Shown piece by piece: positions 33,892-42,605 of a DNA stretch of 64,000 bases. The position numbers and the translations under genes were made by a program. The notes beneath the pieces were generated by a model that searched no databases, was not told where the DNA came from, and worked only from the letters and a program-made list of their open reading frames with translations. Every line of letters starts with the position of its first letter. Within the stretch, counting starts at the first letter, position 1. The stretch spans positions 154,754 to 218,753 of the forward strand of contig NZ_CANKYS010000009.1 in assembly GCF_947488025.1 (NCBI RefSeq). Direction: 5' to 3'. This DNA is from an uncultured Nocardioides sp. (GTDB lineage Bacteria; Actinomycetota; Actinomycetes; Propionibacteriales; Nocardioidaceae).

Positions 33892-35679
33892 ATGGAGCAG
33901 GGGCGAACGGGCGAGCGCAGGACACGCGACCTCAGCTGGGGTGACCAGCGGGCTCGCGCGCTCATGCACGCCCTGGCCCGCGACGCCGCCACGCGCGCCG
34001 GCTTCCGCATCTGTGCCATCGAGGTGGTCCGGCCCAAGGGCCTGCTCGAGTTCGTCGCGATCCACGACGACACGGCCAGCGCCCAGGAGCGCCTCGGCAC
34101 CGCGTCTCGCCTCTCCGACATGCAGATCGTCTTCGCCGAGGGCGAGCAGCTGGGCCACTTCCTCTGGATCCCGGTCGAAAAGCTCTCCGAGGAGATCCGC
34201 GAGCGCATCGACGGCGTCGTCGTGGTCCCCGACATGCCGGTCACCGGCGCGCCCGGCGAGTGGCACCCGATGGACATGCTCGTCGCCCGGATCGCCGACG
34301 AGCGCGGCGACCTGCGCGCGCTGCTCTACCTCGACGTGCCGACCGACCTCGCCCGGCCCGACAAGGCCCGGATGCTCGAGATCAGCGACGAGCTCGAGAC
34401 CGTCCTGCTCTCGATCGTCACGCTCGTCGAGCGCGAGGAGTATGCCGACCACATGCGGGTCATCCGGGCCACCCGCCGCCTGGCCCGGTCCAACCCGGCC
34501 CGCCACGACGTGGACCACCTCGTGCGCGAGGCCCGCTCGACCCTCCTCGGTGCCCTGTCGGTGGACGAGCTCGAGATCCGCGTCTTCATCGACGACGACG
34601 CCGGCACGCGCGACAGCCTGGGCCTGAGGATGGCGCCCGAGGTGCGGCGCGCGCTCGACGAGGCGGCCGCCCGTGCGTGGACGCACCAGCGCGTGATCAT
34701 CATCGAGCCCGGTCACGTGTGGGGCGACCCCGAGCTCGCGACGTACGCCGACTGGTTCACCGCCGCGCTCGAAGCCGCAGGCTTCGAGGCCGTCGTGGTC
34801 GCGCCCGTCGGCGTCGACGACGAGGTGCTCGGCATGCTGATGTGCGCCCGCCGCACCGGGTCGCGGCGCTGGACCGACGGCGAGGGTGTCGCGGCGCTGG
34901 AGCTCGGCCACGACCTCGGACGCGCGATCGCCAACGCCCACGCCACGCAGCGCGAGCGCCGCCTCCTCGAGGAGCTGCGCGAGCTCGAGGTGGCCCGCCA
35001 CTGGTTCCTGCGCGAGCTGACCCACGAGATCAACAACCCGATGACGGTGATCGCGGCCAACGCCGAGTTCCTGACCTCGAGCGAGCTCATCGCCGCCCCC
35101 GACCGGCGCCGCGCGCAGGCCGTGGTGCGCGCGAGCGAGAGGCTGGGCGACCTGCTGCAGGGGTTGTCGATGCTGTCCCAGGTCAGCGACCCGCAGCAAC
35201 CGCCGGCCATGCAGCACGTCGACCTCGTCCGGGTGGCCGAGGAGACCATGACGGCCATGACGGCCGTGGCCGAGCGGGCGGGCATCACGCTCCACCTGGT
35301 CGGCGATGCGGGCGAGGCCGTCGTCCAGGGTGATCCGCGCGAGATCGCCAGCGCCGTGTCCAACCTCGTCGACAACGCCGTGAAGTACTCCGACGCCGGT
35401 CACGAGGTGTGGATCGGCGTGGAGAAGCGACCCGACGGCGGCCTGTCCTTCGTCTGCACCGACGAGGGCCTCGGGATCTCCGAGGCCGACCAGGCCAATC
35501 TCTTCGCCCCGCTCTTCCGCTCCACCAACGAGCAGGCGCTGCTGCGGCCGGGCACGGGCCTGGGCCTGGGCATCGTGCGGGAGATCATGCAGCGCCACGG
35601 CGGCCGCGTCGAGGTCGAGTCGACCCTCGGTCGCGGCACCCGCGTCCGGCTCCACTTCCGACCCCTGCACCGCGCGTAG
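33892..35679 (+). CDS. Soluble GAF-type sensor histidine kinase, copy 2
   Basis: The 595-residue paralogue of the preceding kinase has the same architecture: shared N-terminal region (LLYLDVPTDLARPDKARMLE parallels LLYLDEPHSGLRP), GAF-like domain, HisKA histidine in LRELTHEINNPMTV, HATPase with SNLVDNAVKYSDAGHEVW and GTGLGLGIVRE. No membrane segments. GGGGAGGGG precedes the ATG at 33892. The tandem arrangement suggests duplication followed by divergence of the sensing part. Their partner response regulator is not in the immediate neighbourhood. Confidence 0.85.
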   Translation: MEQGRTGERRTRDLSWGDQRARALMHALARDAATRAGFRICAIEVVRPKGLLEFVAIHDDTASAQERLGTASRLSDMQIVFAEGEQLGHFLWIPVEKLSEEIRERIDGVVVVPDMPVTGAPGEWHPMDMLVARIADERGDLRALLYLDVPTDLARPDKARMLEISDELETVLLSIVTLVEREEYADHMRVIRATRRLARSNPARHDVDHLVREARSTLLGALSVDELEIRVFIDDDAGTRDSLGLRMAPEVRRALDEAAARAWTHQRVIIIEPGHVWGDPELATYADWFTAALEAAGFEAVVVAPVGVDDEVLGMLMCARRTGSRRWTDGEGVAALELGHDLGRAIANAHATQRERRLLEELRELEVARHWFLRELTHEINNPMTVIAANAEFLTSSELIAAPDRRRAQAVVRASERLGDLLQGLSMLSQVSDPQQPPAMQHVDLVRVAEETMTAMTAVAERAGITLHLVGDAGEAVVQGDPREIASAVSNLVDNAVKYSDAGHEVWIGVEKRPDGGLSFVCTDEGLGISEADQANLFAPLFRSTNEQALLRPGTGLGLGIVREIMQRHGGRVEVESTLGRGTRVRLHFRPLHRA

Positions 35680-35694
35680 TCGGCCGGAGGGCGG

Positions 35695-36372
35695 TCAGGC
35701 GAGCAGCTCGTCGACCCACTCCGGGACGAGGCGGGTGGCCGGCCCCCGGCGCGACTCGGCGAAGTCGGTGGCACCGGCGCTGGGCTCGAGGTTGAGCTCG
35801 AGGGTGGCGCCGCGGGCCCAGTGGACGAACGCCGCAGCGGGGTAGACGACGCCCGACGTGCCGATCGAGACGAACAGGTCGCACTCGTCGAGCGCCTGCT
35901 CGACGAGGTCCATGCCGTAGGGGATCTCGCCGAACCACACGACGTCCGGCCGCAGGCCGGACGCCCCGCACGCGGGGCAGGCGGGTCCGTCGGCCAGCGG
36001 GCCGTGCCAGTCGTGCCGCTCGTCGCAGCGGGTGCACCACGCCGAGCGCAACCGCCCGTGGATGTGGTGCACGCGCCGTGAACCGGCCTGCTCGTGGAGG
36101 TCGTCGACGTTCTGGGTGACGACCAGCAGGTCGTCGCCGAGCGCGTCCTCGAGGCGTACGAGGGCGTGGTGCGCGGCATTGGGCTCGACCTGCGACAGGG
36201 CCGCGCGCCGCGCGTCGTAGAACCGCTGGACCAGGCCCGGGTCGTCGGCGTACGCCTCCGGGGTGGCGACCTGCATGGGGTCGTGGCCCTCCCAGAGGCC
36301 ACCCGAGTCGCGGAACGTGGTGAGGCCGCTCTCGGCGGAGATCCCGGCACCGGTGAGCACGACGATCCGCAT
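35695..36372 (-). CDS. cobB: NAD-dependent protein deacylase (sirtuin, CobB type)
   Basis: The 225-residue Sir2 enzyme has GAGISAESG (NAD binding), TQNVDDLH, catalytic His in HIHGRL, and four zinc-binding cysteines (WCTRC and ACPACG). The FYDARR element carries the Tyr-x-x-Arg pair that in CobB allows removal of succinyl and other acidic acyl groups as well as acetyl. It converges on the second histidine kinase gene and is divergent from the formylglutamate amidohydrolase. Confidence 0.93.
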   Translation of the reverse strand: MRIVVLTGAGISAESGLTTFRDSGGLWEGHDPMQVATPEAYADDPGLVQRFYDARRAALSQVEPNAAHHALVRLEDALGDDLLVVTQNVDDLHEQAGSRRVHHIHGRLRSAWCTRCDERHDWHGPLADGPACPACGASGLRPDVVWFGEIPYGMDLVEQALDECDLFVSIGTSGVVYPAAAFVHWARGATLELNLEPSAGATDFAESRRGPATRLVPEWVDELLA

Positions 36373-36462
36373 GCCCCAGTCCTACCCCAGTCCAGCCAGC
36401 CGGCCACCCGTAGGGGTGCGCGGCGGTGGAGGTGGTGTGCCCACTCGGGTAGACAGGCCGCC

Positions 36463-37266
36463 ATGACGGACTTGGGAGGGACGTCGGACGCGGTTGCGTT
36501 CGTCGGCGAATGGGACGGCCCGGTAGTGGCGACCGCGGTGCACGCCGGTCACGAGCTGCGACCCGAGATCGCCGAGGCGATGGTGCTCGACCGGGCGGAA
36601 CGCTTCCGCGAGGAGGACCCGTTCACCGACCGGCTCGCCGCCGTGGTCCCCGACCACGTCGTGACGTCGCGCTCCCGCTTCGAGGCCGACCTCAACCGGC
36701 CCCGCCGCGAGGCGGTCTACCGCAAGCCCGACGACTGCTGGGGGCTCGAGGTGTGGCGCGACGGCGAGCTGTCCGACGAGCTCTTCGAGGGCAGCCTGGC
36801 GACGTACGACGCCTTCTACGACGCCCTCGCGCCGCGGCTCGACGCCCTGGCCGAGCGCGGCCCGTTCGTGCTGCTCGACGTGCACTCCTACAACCATCGG
36901 CGCGACGGCGCCGACGAGCCGCCGGCCCCGGCCTCGGAGAACCCCGAGGTCAACGTCGGCACCGGCAGCGTCGAGGACGACCTCTTCGGCCCGCTCGTGG
37001 AGCGGTTCGTGGGCGACCTGCGCGACGCCTCGCTGGGCTGCGGCCCGATCGACGCGCGCGAGAACGTCGCCTTCGAGGGTCGCAACCTCGCCTGGTGGGT
37101 CCACGACCGCTACCCGCGGGTGGGCTGCGTGCTGGCGCTGGAGTTCAAGAAGACCTTCATGGACGAGTGGACCGGCGAGCTCCACGCCGACCGGTTCCGG
37201 CGCTCCCAGATCGGTCTCGCCGCGGCGCTGCCCGGCCTGCACATCGAGCTCGAGAAGCTGCGGTGA
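36463..37266 (+). CDS. N-formylglutamate amidohydrolase-family protein
   Basis: The 267-residue protein matches the FGase (HutG-type) zinc hydrolase family: TAVHAGHELRPEIAE, SRFEADLNRPRREAVY, FVLLDVHSYNHRRDG and VGCVLALEFKKTFMDEW. No other histidine-degradation gene is nearby. Instead it is coupled by GTGA overlap to a DUF1704 peptidase-like gene, then by ATGA to an ATP-grasp gene. It probably cleaves an amide in a product or substrate of that pathway rather than serving histidine catabolism; that is inference. Confidence 0.82.
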   Translation: MTDLGGTSDAVAFVGEWDGPVVATAVHAGHELRPEIAEAMVLDRAERFREEDPFTDRLAAVVPDHVVTSRSRFEADLNRPRREAVYRKPDDCWGLEVWRDGELSDELFEGSLATYDAFYDALAPRLDALAERGPFVLLDVHSYNHRRDGADEPPAPASENPEVNVGTGSVEDDLFGPLVERFVGDLRDASLGCGPIDARENVAFEGRNLAWWVHDRYPRVGCVLALEFKKTFMDEWTGELHADRFRRSQIGLAAALPGLHIELEKLR

Positions 37267-38450
37267 CGGACGGCCACCCAACGGGGCCGGGTGCGGAGCT
37301 GAGCACGTCCGACCTGGCCGTGGACCACCGCCTGTCCCTGCTCGCCCAGAGCTTCCGCTTCCTGCTCGACGTCACGCCCGTCGACGCCGACGACCTGCGC
37401 GACGACTTCCTGGAGGGCCGCGAGCCCGAGCCGCCGTTCACCTACCGCGAGCTGGAGACCGACCCCGCCGTCGTACGCGCCGAGCTCGACGACATCGACC
37501 TCGGGGCGGTCGAGGACCCCGTCCTCGGCCAGCTGCTGCGCGCCAAGCACCGCGAGATGGAGCTGCAGCTCGACATGCTCGAGGCGCGCGACACCGAGGA
37601 CTTCCTGCCGCTGAGCGTGGAGCTGTACGGCGGGGTGTCGCCGTCGCTGCGCAAGCAGGCCGAGGCGCTGCTCGCCGGCATCACCCGCACCGAGCCCAGC
37701 GACGAGGCGCTCGATGCCGAGGCCTTCCTCGAGCTGGCCGAGGCCGAGATCGCGCGCTACCGCGACGAGGACCCCGACCTCGACATGCACGCCGAGATCC
37801 GCCCCGACGTCAACGGCGTCATGGTGTCCGGCGACGTGCTGCTCATCGGGCCGGAGACCAAGGTCCAGCGGGCCCGCGCCCAGGCGCTGCTCCACCACGA
37901 GGTCGGCACGCACCTCGTCACGCAGGCCAACGGCAGCCACCAGCCGATCAAGGTGCTCGGCGTCGGGCTCGCGGGCTACGACGAGACGCAGGAGGGGCTG
38001 GCGGTCCTCGCCGAGATCGCCTGCGGCGGGCTCACCGCCTTCCGCCTCCGTCAGCTCGCCAGCCGCGTCGTGACCGTCCACCGCCTCGTCGCCGGAGCGT
38101 CGTTCGCCGAGGCCCACGAGGCGCTCGTCGCCGACGACTTCCCCAGCGGGAGTGCGTGGACCACCGTGATGCGGGTCTACCGCTCCGGCGGGATGACCAA
38201 GGACGCGATCTACCTCCGTGGGCTCGTCGAGCTGCTCGAGCACCTCGGTGGCGGTGGCACGCTCGACCAGCTCTGGCTCGGCAAGTTCTCGCTGCGCGAC
38301 CTGCCCCTGATCGGGGACCTCGAGTCGCGCGGGCTGCTGCGGCCGCCTCGCGTGCTGCCCCGATACCTGCACGACCCGTCCGCGCACGACAACCTCGCCC
38401 GCGCGGCCGGCACCGAAGACCTCAGCACCCTTCTGGAGGGACACGCATGA
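37263..38450 (+). CDS. DUF1704 (QEGLA-motif, MATCAP-like) putative metallopeptidase
   Basis: The 395-residue protein has the metal-binding HHEVGTHLVTQANG (HExxxH) and the family's QEGLAVLAEIACGG motif. Bacterial members are called flavohemoglobin expression-modulating QEGLA proteins, and eukaryotic relatives are tyrosine carboxypeptidases (MATCAP). So a carboxypeptidase-type activity is likely, but the substrate is unknown. GTG start inside the previous stop (GTGA); the following ATP-grasp start overlaps its stop (ATGA). The three are one translational unit. Confidence 0.85.
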   Translation: MTDGHPTGPGAELSTSDLAVDHRLSLLAQSFRFLLDVTPVDADDLRDDFLEGREPEPPFTYRELETDPAVVRAELDDIDLGAVEDPVLGQLLRAKHREMELQLDMLEARDTEDFLPLSVELYGGVSPSLRKQAEALLAGITRTEPSDEALDAEAFLELAEAEIARYRDEDPDLDMHAEIRPDVNGVMVSGDVLLIGPETKVQRARAQALLHHEVGTHLVTQANGSHQPIKVLGVGLAGYDETQEGLAVLAEIACGGLTAFRLRQLASRVVTVHRLVAGASFAEAHEALVADDFPSGSAWTTVMRVYRSGGMTKDAIYLRGLVELLEHLGGGGTLDQLWLGKFSLRDLPLIGDLESRGLLRPPRVLPRYLHDPSAHDNLARAAGTEDLSTLLEGHA

Positions 38451-39487
38451 AGATCGGATTCGTCGTCAACGACATCGAGACGGAGAAGGCGGAGTACACC
38501 ACCAACCGCCTCGCCCTGGCTGCGAAGGAGATGGGGCACGAGGCCTGGTACATGGGCATCGGCGACTTCGCCTACGAGCCCGACGGCTCGCTGAGCACCA
38601 AGGCCCGCGCGGGCCACGCCAAGTCGTACCGCTCCCTCGAGCGCCACCTGGCGGACGTCCAGAAGCCCGACGTCGAGCAGCTCATCGGCATGGACGAGTT
38701 CGACGTGGTCATGCTGCGCAACGACCCGGCCGACGACGCCGAGACCGACCCGTGGCGCAACAACGCCGGCGTCGCCTTCGGCCAGCTGATCTCCTCGAGC
38801 GGCGTGCTGGTCGTCAACGACCCCACCAGCCTGGCCAACGCGCTGTCGAAGGCCTACTTCCAGCACTTCCCGGAGATCGTCCGGCCGCGCACGCTCATCT
38901 CGCGCGACGAGGACATGATCGAGGAGTTCATCACCGACCTCGGCGGCAAGGCCGTCCTCAAGCCGCTGCAGGGCTCGGGCGGAGCGGGCGTGTTCCTCGT
39001 CGACCGCAAGGAGGCGCCCAACCTCAAGCAGATCATCGAGGCCATCTCGCGCGACGGCTACGTCGTCGCCCAGGAGTACCTCCCCGAGGCGGCCAAGGGC
39101 GACGTGCGGATGTTCGTCATGAACGGGCAGCCGCTGATGGTCGACGGCGAGTACGCCGCGTTCCGACGTACGCCGTCGACGAAGGACATCCGCTCCAACA
39201 TGTCCGCCGGAGGCAAGGCCGAGAAGGTCAAGGTCACCGACGACATGCTGCAGATGGTCGAGGTCGTGCGGCCCAAGCTGGTCGCGGACGGGATGTTCCT
39301 CGTCGGCCTCGACATCGTGGGCGACAAGCTGATGGAGATCAACGTCTTCAGCCCCGGCGGCCTCGGCAGCGCGCACGCCCTCTACGAGGTGAACTTCGCG
39401 CCCGCGATCATCGCCGAGCTCGAGCGCAAGGTGAACATCCGCAGGCACTACCCCGAGATCGACAACACCAGCCTGGCGACCAGCTGA
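38447..39487 (+). CDS. ATP-grasp ligase, glutathione synthetase-like
   Basis: The 346-residue protein starts MKIGFVVNDIETEKAEYTTN and shows the GshB/RimK-type ATP-grasp layout: N-terminal domain, LGGKAVLKPLQGSGGAGVFL (ATP lid), VAQEYLPEAAKGDVRMFVM and the metal-binding FLVGLDIVGDKLMEINVFSPGG. It should ligate a carboxylate to an amine with ATP. True GshB is uncommon in actinobacteria, which use mycothiol. With a formylglutamate amidohydrolase and a carboxypeptidase-like gene in the same operon, a peptide or glutamate-ligation pathway is a reasonable hypothesis. Confidence 0.85.
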   Translation: MKIGFVVNDIETEKAEYTTNRLALAAKEMGHEAWYMGIGDFAYEPDGSLSTKARAGHAKSYRSLERHLADVQKPDVEQLIGMDEFDVVMLRNDPADDAETDPWRNNAGVAFGQLISSSGVLVVNDPTSLANALSKAYFQHFPEIVRPRTLISRDEDMIEEFITDLGGKAVLKPLQGSGGAGVFLVDRKEAPNLKQIIEAISRDGYVVAQEYLPEAAKGDVRMFVMNGQPLMVDGEYAAFRRTPSTKDIRSNMSAGGKAEKVKVTDDMLQMVEVVRPKLVADGMFLVGLDIVGDKLMEINVFSPGGLGSAHALYEVNFAPAIIAELERKVNIRRHYPEIDNTSLATS

Positions 39488-39634
39488 CACCTGCCCCTCG
39501 GGGCCGCAGCCGCGACCACTGGGATGACATCCCTTCTCCCGGCGTCACGCGGCTTCTTCCGGGAGTACGGTGGGGAGTGACTGACCGGCGACGTCCCCCC
39601 ACCGGAGGAGCGTCCAGGTCGAGAGGCAGGCGTC

Positions 39635-39979
39635 ATGTCGCCGTCAATCGCGACGATCATGAGGTTCGTCGTCGAGACGGATCTGGCGAGCCACGCCGCG
39701 TGGTGGCTCGTCGACGACGAGAACCACGTGGTCGCCTGGGCGGGGCGCACCTTCGTCAGTCTTGCCTACGCCGACCAGGCTGCCCATGACTTCCGGGTGA
39801 ACAGCGATGATCCCGACTACCGGGTCCGGACCGGGGCCGGTGGGGAGTGGCAGTGGGGCGCCTGGCGCCCCGAGGGCGTCCGAGTGGCAGTGTCCGGCGA
39901 CTGGTTCCCCGACGCGGAGGCCGCGCGCGACGCGGCCCGTCGAGTGCGGCAGCTGGCCTGCACCGCGATCGGCCCGTGA
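39635..39979 (+). CDS. Small hypothetical protein
   Basis: The 114-residue protein is rich in Trp and acidic residues (HAAWWLVDDENHVVAWAGRT, GGEWQWGAWRPEGV) and weakly recalls DUF1508-type domains that read out a residue pattern along short strands. I assign no function. Its leader, GGTCGAGAGGCAGGCGTC immediately before the ATG, closely resembles the leader of the DUF5994 gene at 40349. The next gene overlaps its stop (GTGA). Confidence 0.6.
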   Translation: MSPSIATIMRFVVETDLASHAAWWLVDDENHVVAWAGRTFVSLAYADQAAHDFRVNSDDPDYRVRTGAGGEWQWGAWRPEGVRVAVSGDWFPDAEAARDAARRVRQLACTAIGP

Positions 39980-40206
39980 CCATGGCCGACATCGTGCTCC
40001 GGGTCCGGCTGGTCGGTGGGGGCAGCATGGACGTCACCTACGAAGACCCCGCGGCCGGGAGCGAGGCCGAGGTCATCGACCGCGTCGTCACCCTGCTGGC
40101 GGACGACGCGGGCGTCCTTCGTTGCCGGCACGGCGATCGGTTGCTGGTGCTGTACGCCCGGGGTGTCAGCGCGGTGGAGGTGGCGCCGCGAGGGGCGGTG
40201 CTGTGA
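39976..40206 (+). CDS. Small hypothetical protein, coupled to preceding gene
   Basis: A 76-residue protein from GTG 39976 (overlapping the preceding stop as GTGA) or 74 residues from ATG 39982. It is a compact alpha/beta sequence (MADIVLRVRLVGGGSMDVTY to RLLVLYARGVSAVEVAPRG) without a recognised family. Translational coupling suggests it acts with the 114-residue protein upstream. Confidence 0.55.
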   Translation: MTMADIVLRVRLVGGGSMDVTYEDPAAGSEAEVIDRVVTLLADDAGVLRCRHGDRLLVLYARGVSAVEVAPRGAVL

Positions 40207-40348
40207 CACAAGAAGCAACCATGGGTCCCGCTGGGGACGAGGGCCGTGCCGGGCCGAACGGGAAGGTCGGCCCGGGGTACAGTGCCCGGCGAGGACCCAC
40301 GCGATGGATGCCAGCTCGGCATCGATCGCTGGTCGAGAGGCGGACGCC

Positions 40349-40813
40349 ATGACCGCGCCGCAGATCGTCTCCGCTCCCGAGAGCCGTCGCCCGCTGCGCC
40401 TGCGGCTGGGTCGCGCTCCCGGCCAGGACCAGCTGGACGGCGCGTGGTGGCCCTACAGCCGCGACCTCGAGTCCGAGATGTCGGACCTCGTACGGCAGTT
40501 CCCGCTGACCGACGGGCACATCAGTCGAGTGGTGTACTCGCGCCCGGACTGGGACACAGCTCCTCGCACCCTCACGGTCGAGCAGCGCGTGATCACGGTC
40601 GATGCGTGTCCCCGCGACGACACCCACGTGCTGAGCGTCGACCTCGGCGACGGTGGACGGCTGACCCTGCTCGTGGTGCCTCCGGACTTCACGCCGGGTC
40701 AGGGCGAGGAGGCACTGCTGGCCGGCAGCACAGCGGGCAACCGACACACGGCGGCCGAGCTCCTCCACGAGGTCACCGACCAGCACGACGCCGACCCCGC
40801 GGACCGCTGGTAG
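40349..40813 (+). CDS. DUF5994 family protein
   Basis: The 154-residue protein matches the actinobacterial DUF5994 pattern: RPLRLRLGRAPGQDQLDGAW followed by WPYSRDLESEM and a C-terminal LTLLVVPPDFTPGQGEEAL. Function unknown. It shares an 18-base leader (15 of 18 identical) with the gene at 39635, suggesting common control of this small-gene group. It converges on menB. Confidence 0.7.
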   Translation: MTAPQIVSAPESRRPLRLRLGRAPGQDQLDGAWWPYSRDLESEMSDLVRQFPLTDGHISRVVYSRPDWDTAPRTLTVEQRVITVDACPRDDTHVLSVDLGDGGRLTLLVVPPDFTPGQGEEALLAGSTAGNRHTAAELLHEVTDQHDADPADRW

Positions 40814-40849
40814 CGGGTCCAGGGGTGAAGGCCGCCGGCAGCCGGCAGA

Positions 40850-41800
40850 TCAGTAGTACCAGGGGTACGGCGACCAGTCGGGCTCGCGCTTCTCGAGGAA
40901 CTGGTCGCGTCCCTCCTGCGCCTCGTCGGTCATGTAGGCCAGGCGGGTCGTCTCGCCGGCGAAGAGCTGCTGGCCGACGAGGCCGTCGTCGAGGAGGTTG
41001 AAGGAGTACTTCAGCATCCGCTGCGCGGTCGGGGACTTGCCGTTGATCTTCCGCCCCCAGTCGAGGGCGACCTTCTCGAGGTCGGCGTGCTCGACGACCC
41101 GGTTGACCGCCCCCATGCGGTGCATCTCCTCGGCGTCGTACTCGTCGGCGAGGAAGAAGATCTCGCGGGCGAACTTCTGGCCGACCTGACGGGCGAGGTA
41201 GGCCGAGCCGTAGCCGCCGTCGAAGGAGCCGACGTCCGCGTCGGTCTGCTTGAAGCGGGCGTGCTCGCGGCTGGCGAGGGTGAGGTCGGCGACGACGTGG
41301 AGGCTGTGGCCGCCGCCGGCCGCCCAGCCGGGGACGACGCAGACGACGACCTTGGGCATGAAGCGGATCAGTCGCTGGCACTCGAGGATGTGGAGCCGGG
41401 CGAGCCTGGCCTTGTCGATCGCCGGACTCGAAGGGCTCAGGGGCTCGGCGCCGGCATCGGTGTGCCCGTCGGTCTCGTACTGGTAGCCGGCCCTGCCGCG
41501 GATGCGCTGGTCACCGCCGGTGCAGAAGGCCCACTTGCCGTTCTTCGCGCTCGGCCCGTTGCCGGTGAGGATGACGCAGCCGACGTCGGCCGTCGTACGC
41601 GCGTGCTCGAGGGTGCGCAGGAGCTCGTCGACCGTGTGCGGGCGGAACGCGTTGAGCACGTCGGGCCGGTCGAAGGCGATCCGCACGGTGCCGTGCTCGC
41701 GGGCGCGGTGGTAGGTCAGGTCGGTGAGGTCGTCGAAGCCGGGCACCACGTCCCAGTCCTCCGGGTCGAAGATCTCGCTGACGCCCTCGATCGCACTCAT
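40850..41800 (-). CDS. menB: 1,4-dihydroxy-2-naphthoyl-CoA synthase
   Basis: The 316-residue crotonase-fold enzyme cyclises o-succinylbenzoyl-CoA in menaquinone synthesis. Diagnostic stretches are FRPHTVDELLRTLEHAR, FCTGGDQRIRGRAGY, VPGWAAGGGHSLHVVADLTL and DVGSFDGGYGSAYLARQ, and it ends in the MenB tail DWSPYPWYY. No other men genes are in the window, so the pathway is split. It is divergent from the Ddn-like gene, which may use F420 and quinones. Confidence 0.95.
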   Translation of the reverse strand: MSAIEGVSEIFDPEDWDVVPGFDDLTDLTYHRAREHGTVRIAFDRPDVLNAFRPHTVDELLRTLEHARTTADVGCVILTGNGPSAKNGKWAFCTGGDQRIRGRAGYQYETDGHTDAGAEPLSPSSPAIDKARLARLHILECQRLIRFMPKVVVCVVPGWAAGGGHSLHVVADLTLASREHARFKQTDADVGSFDGGYGSAYLARQVGQKFAREIFFLADEYDAEEMHRMGAVNRVVEHADLEKVALDWGRKINGKSPTAQRMLKYSFNLLDDGLVGQQLFAGETTRLAYMTDEAQEGRDQFLEKREPDWSPYPWYY

Positions 41801-41860
41801 GGCGGGAGGCTATCCGTGCGGGTGAGGAAGATCGCTACCCAGCATGGTGTTGTGGGAGGC

Positions 41861-42301
41861 ATGTCACTGACTGGAACGTACGTCCCGAGCAAGGCGGAGT
41901 GGGTCCGCAACCAGGTGGCCGAGTACGAGGCCAGCGACGGGGAGCGGGCCAACACGCTGCCCGACACGAGCTATCCGATCGTGGTCATCACCTCGGTGGG
42001 CGCGAAGTCTGGCAACCTCCGCAAGAACCCGGTGATGCGCGTCGAGCGCGACGGTGCCTACCTCGCCGTGGCCTCGAAGGGCGGCGCCCCGGAGAACCCG
42101 GAGTGGTACTACAACTTCGTCGCCCACCCCGAGGTCGAGCTGCAGGACGGGGCCGAGAAGCACGTCTACACCGCCCGGATCCTCGAGGGCGAGGAGCGCG
42201 CCGACTGGTGGGAGCACGCCGTCGCGACATGGTCGACGTACGCCTCCTACCAGGAGAAGACCGACCGGGAGATCCCGCTCTTCCTGCTCGAACGCGCCTG
42301 A
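41861..42301 (+). CDS. Ddn-like nitroreductase/quinone reductase family protein
   Basis: The 146-residue split-barrel protein resembles deazaflavin (F420)-dependent Ddn proteins: SYPIVVITSVGAKSGNLRKN, then GAYLAVASKGGAPENPEWYY and the C-terminal DREIPLFLLER. Mycobacterial members reduce menaquinone or xenobiotics with F420H2. The GGAGG site is very close to the ATG, so GTG at 41852 could be the real start. It lies back to back with menB, consistent with a quinone-related role (inference). Confidence 0.83.
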   Translation: MSLTGTYVPSKAEWVRNQVAEYEASDGERANTLPDTSYPIVVITSVGAKSGNLRKNPVMRVERDGAYLAVASKGGAPENPEWYYNFVAHPEVELQDGAEKHVYTARILEGEERADWWEHAVATWSTYASYQEKTDREIPLFLLERA

Positions 42302-42302
42302 C

Positions 42303-42482
42303 TCAGGTCGCTGGCTGATCGGGCGCCGGGTCGGACTCGTCCACGAGCGCCTCCTCGTCGAGGTCCTCGTCGTGCACGACCGCCTCGGCGTCCGGGTCGA
42401 GGTGGGCCGGCGCCTCGGGCTCGAACGGCTCGCCCGCCTGCTCGAGCTCGTCGGGAGCGTCGGTCCCTGCTTGGTCCGTCAT
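42303..42482 (-). CDS. Small highly acidic hypothetical protein
   Basis: A 59-residue, strongly acidic, probably disordered protein (DELEQAGEPFEPEAP, VVHDEDLDEEALVDESD). GGAGGTCGTG before the ATG is a strong ribosome-binding site, supporting that it is translated. No family is recognised. It converges on the Ddn-like gene with one base between them. Confidence 0.5.
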   Translation of the reverse strand: MTDQAGTDAPDELEQAGEPFEPEAPAHLDPDAEAVVHDEDLDEEALVDESDPAPDQPAT

Positions 42483-42605
42483 CACGACCTCCTGTCGTCG
42501 GGTTGAATCGAACGTACTCGCACACCAGCGCGCGTGAGAGCGCGGACGGCAGAGTCCCGCCACGGCACCCTTCCCGCAGCGACCTCACGGCCCCACAATG
42601 ACGCG

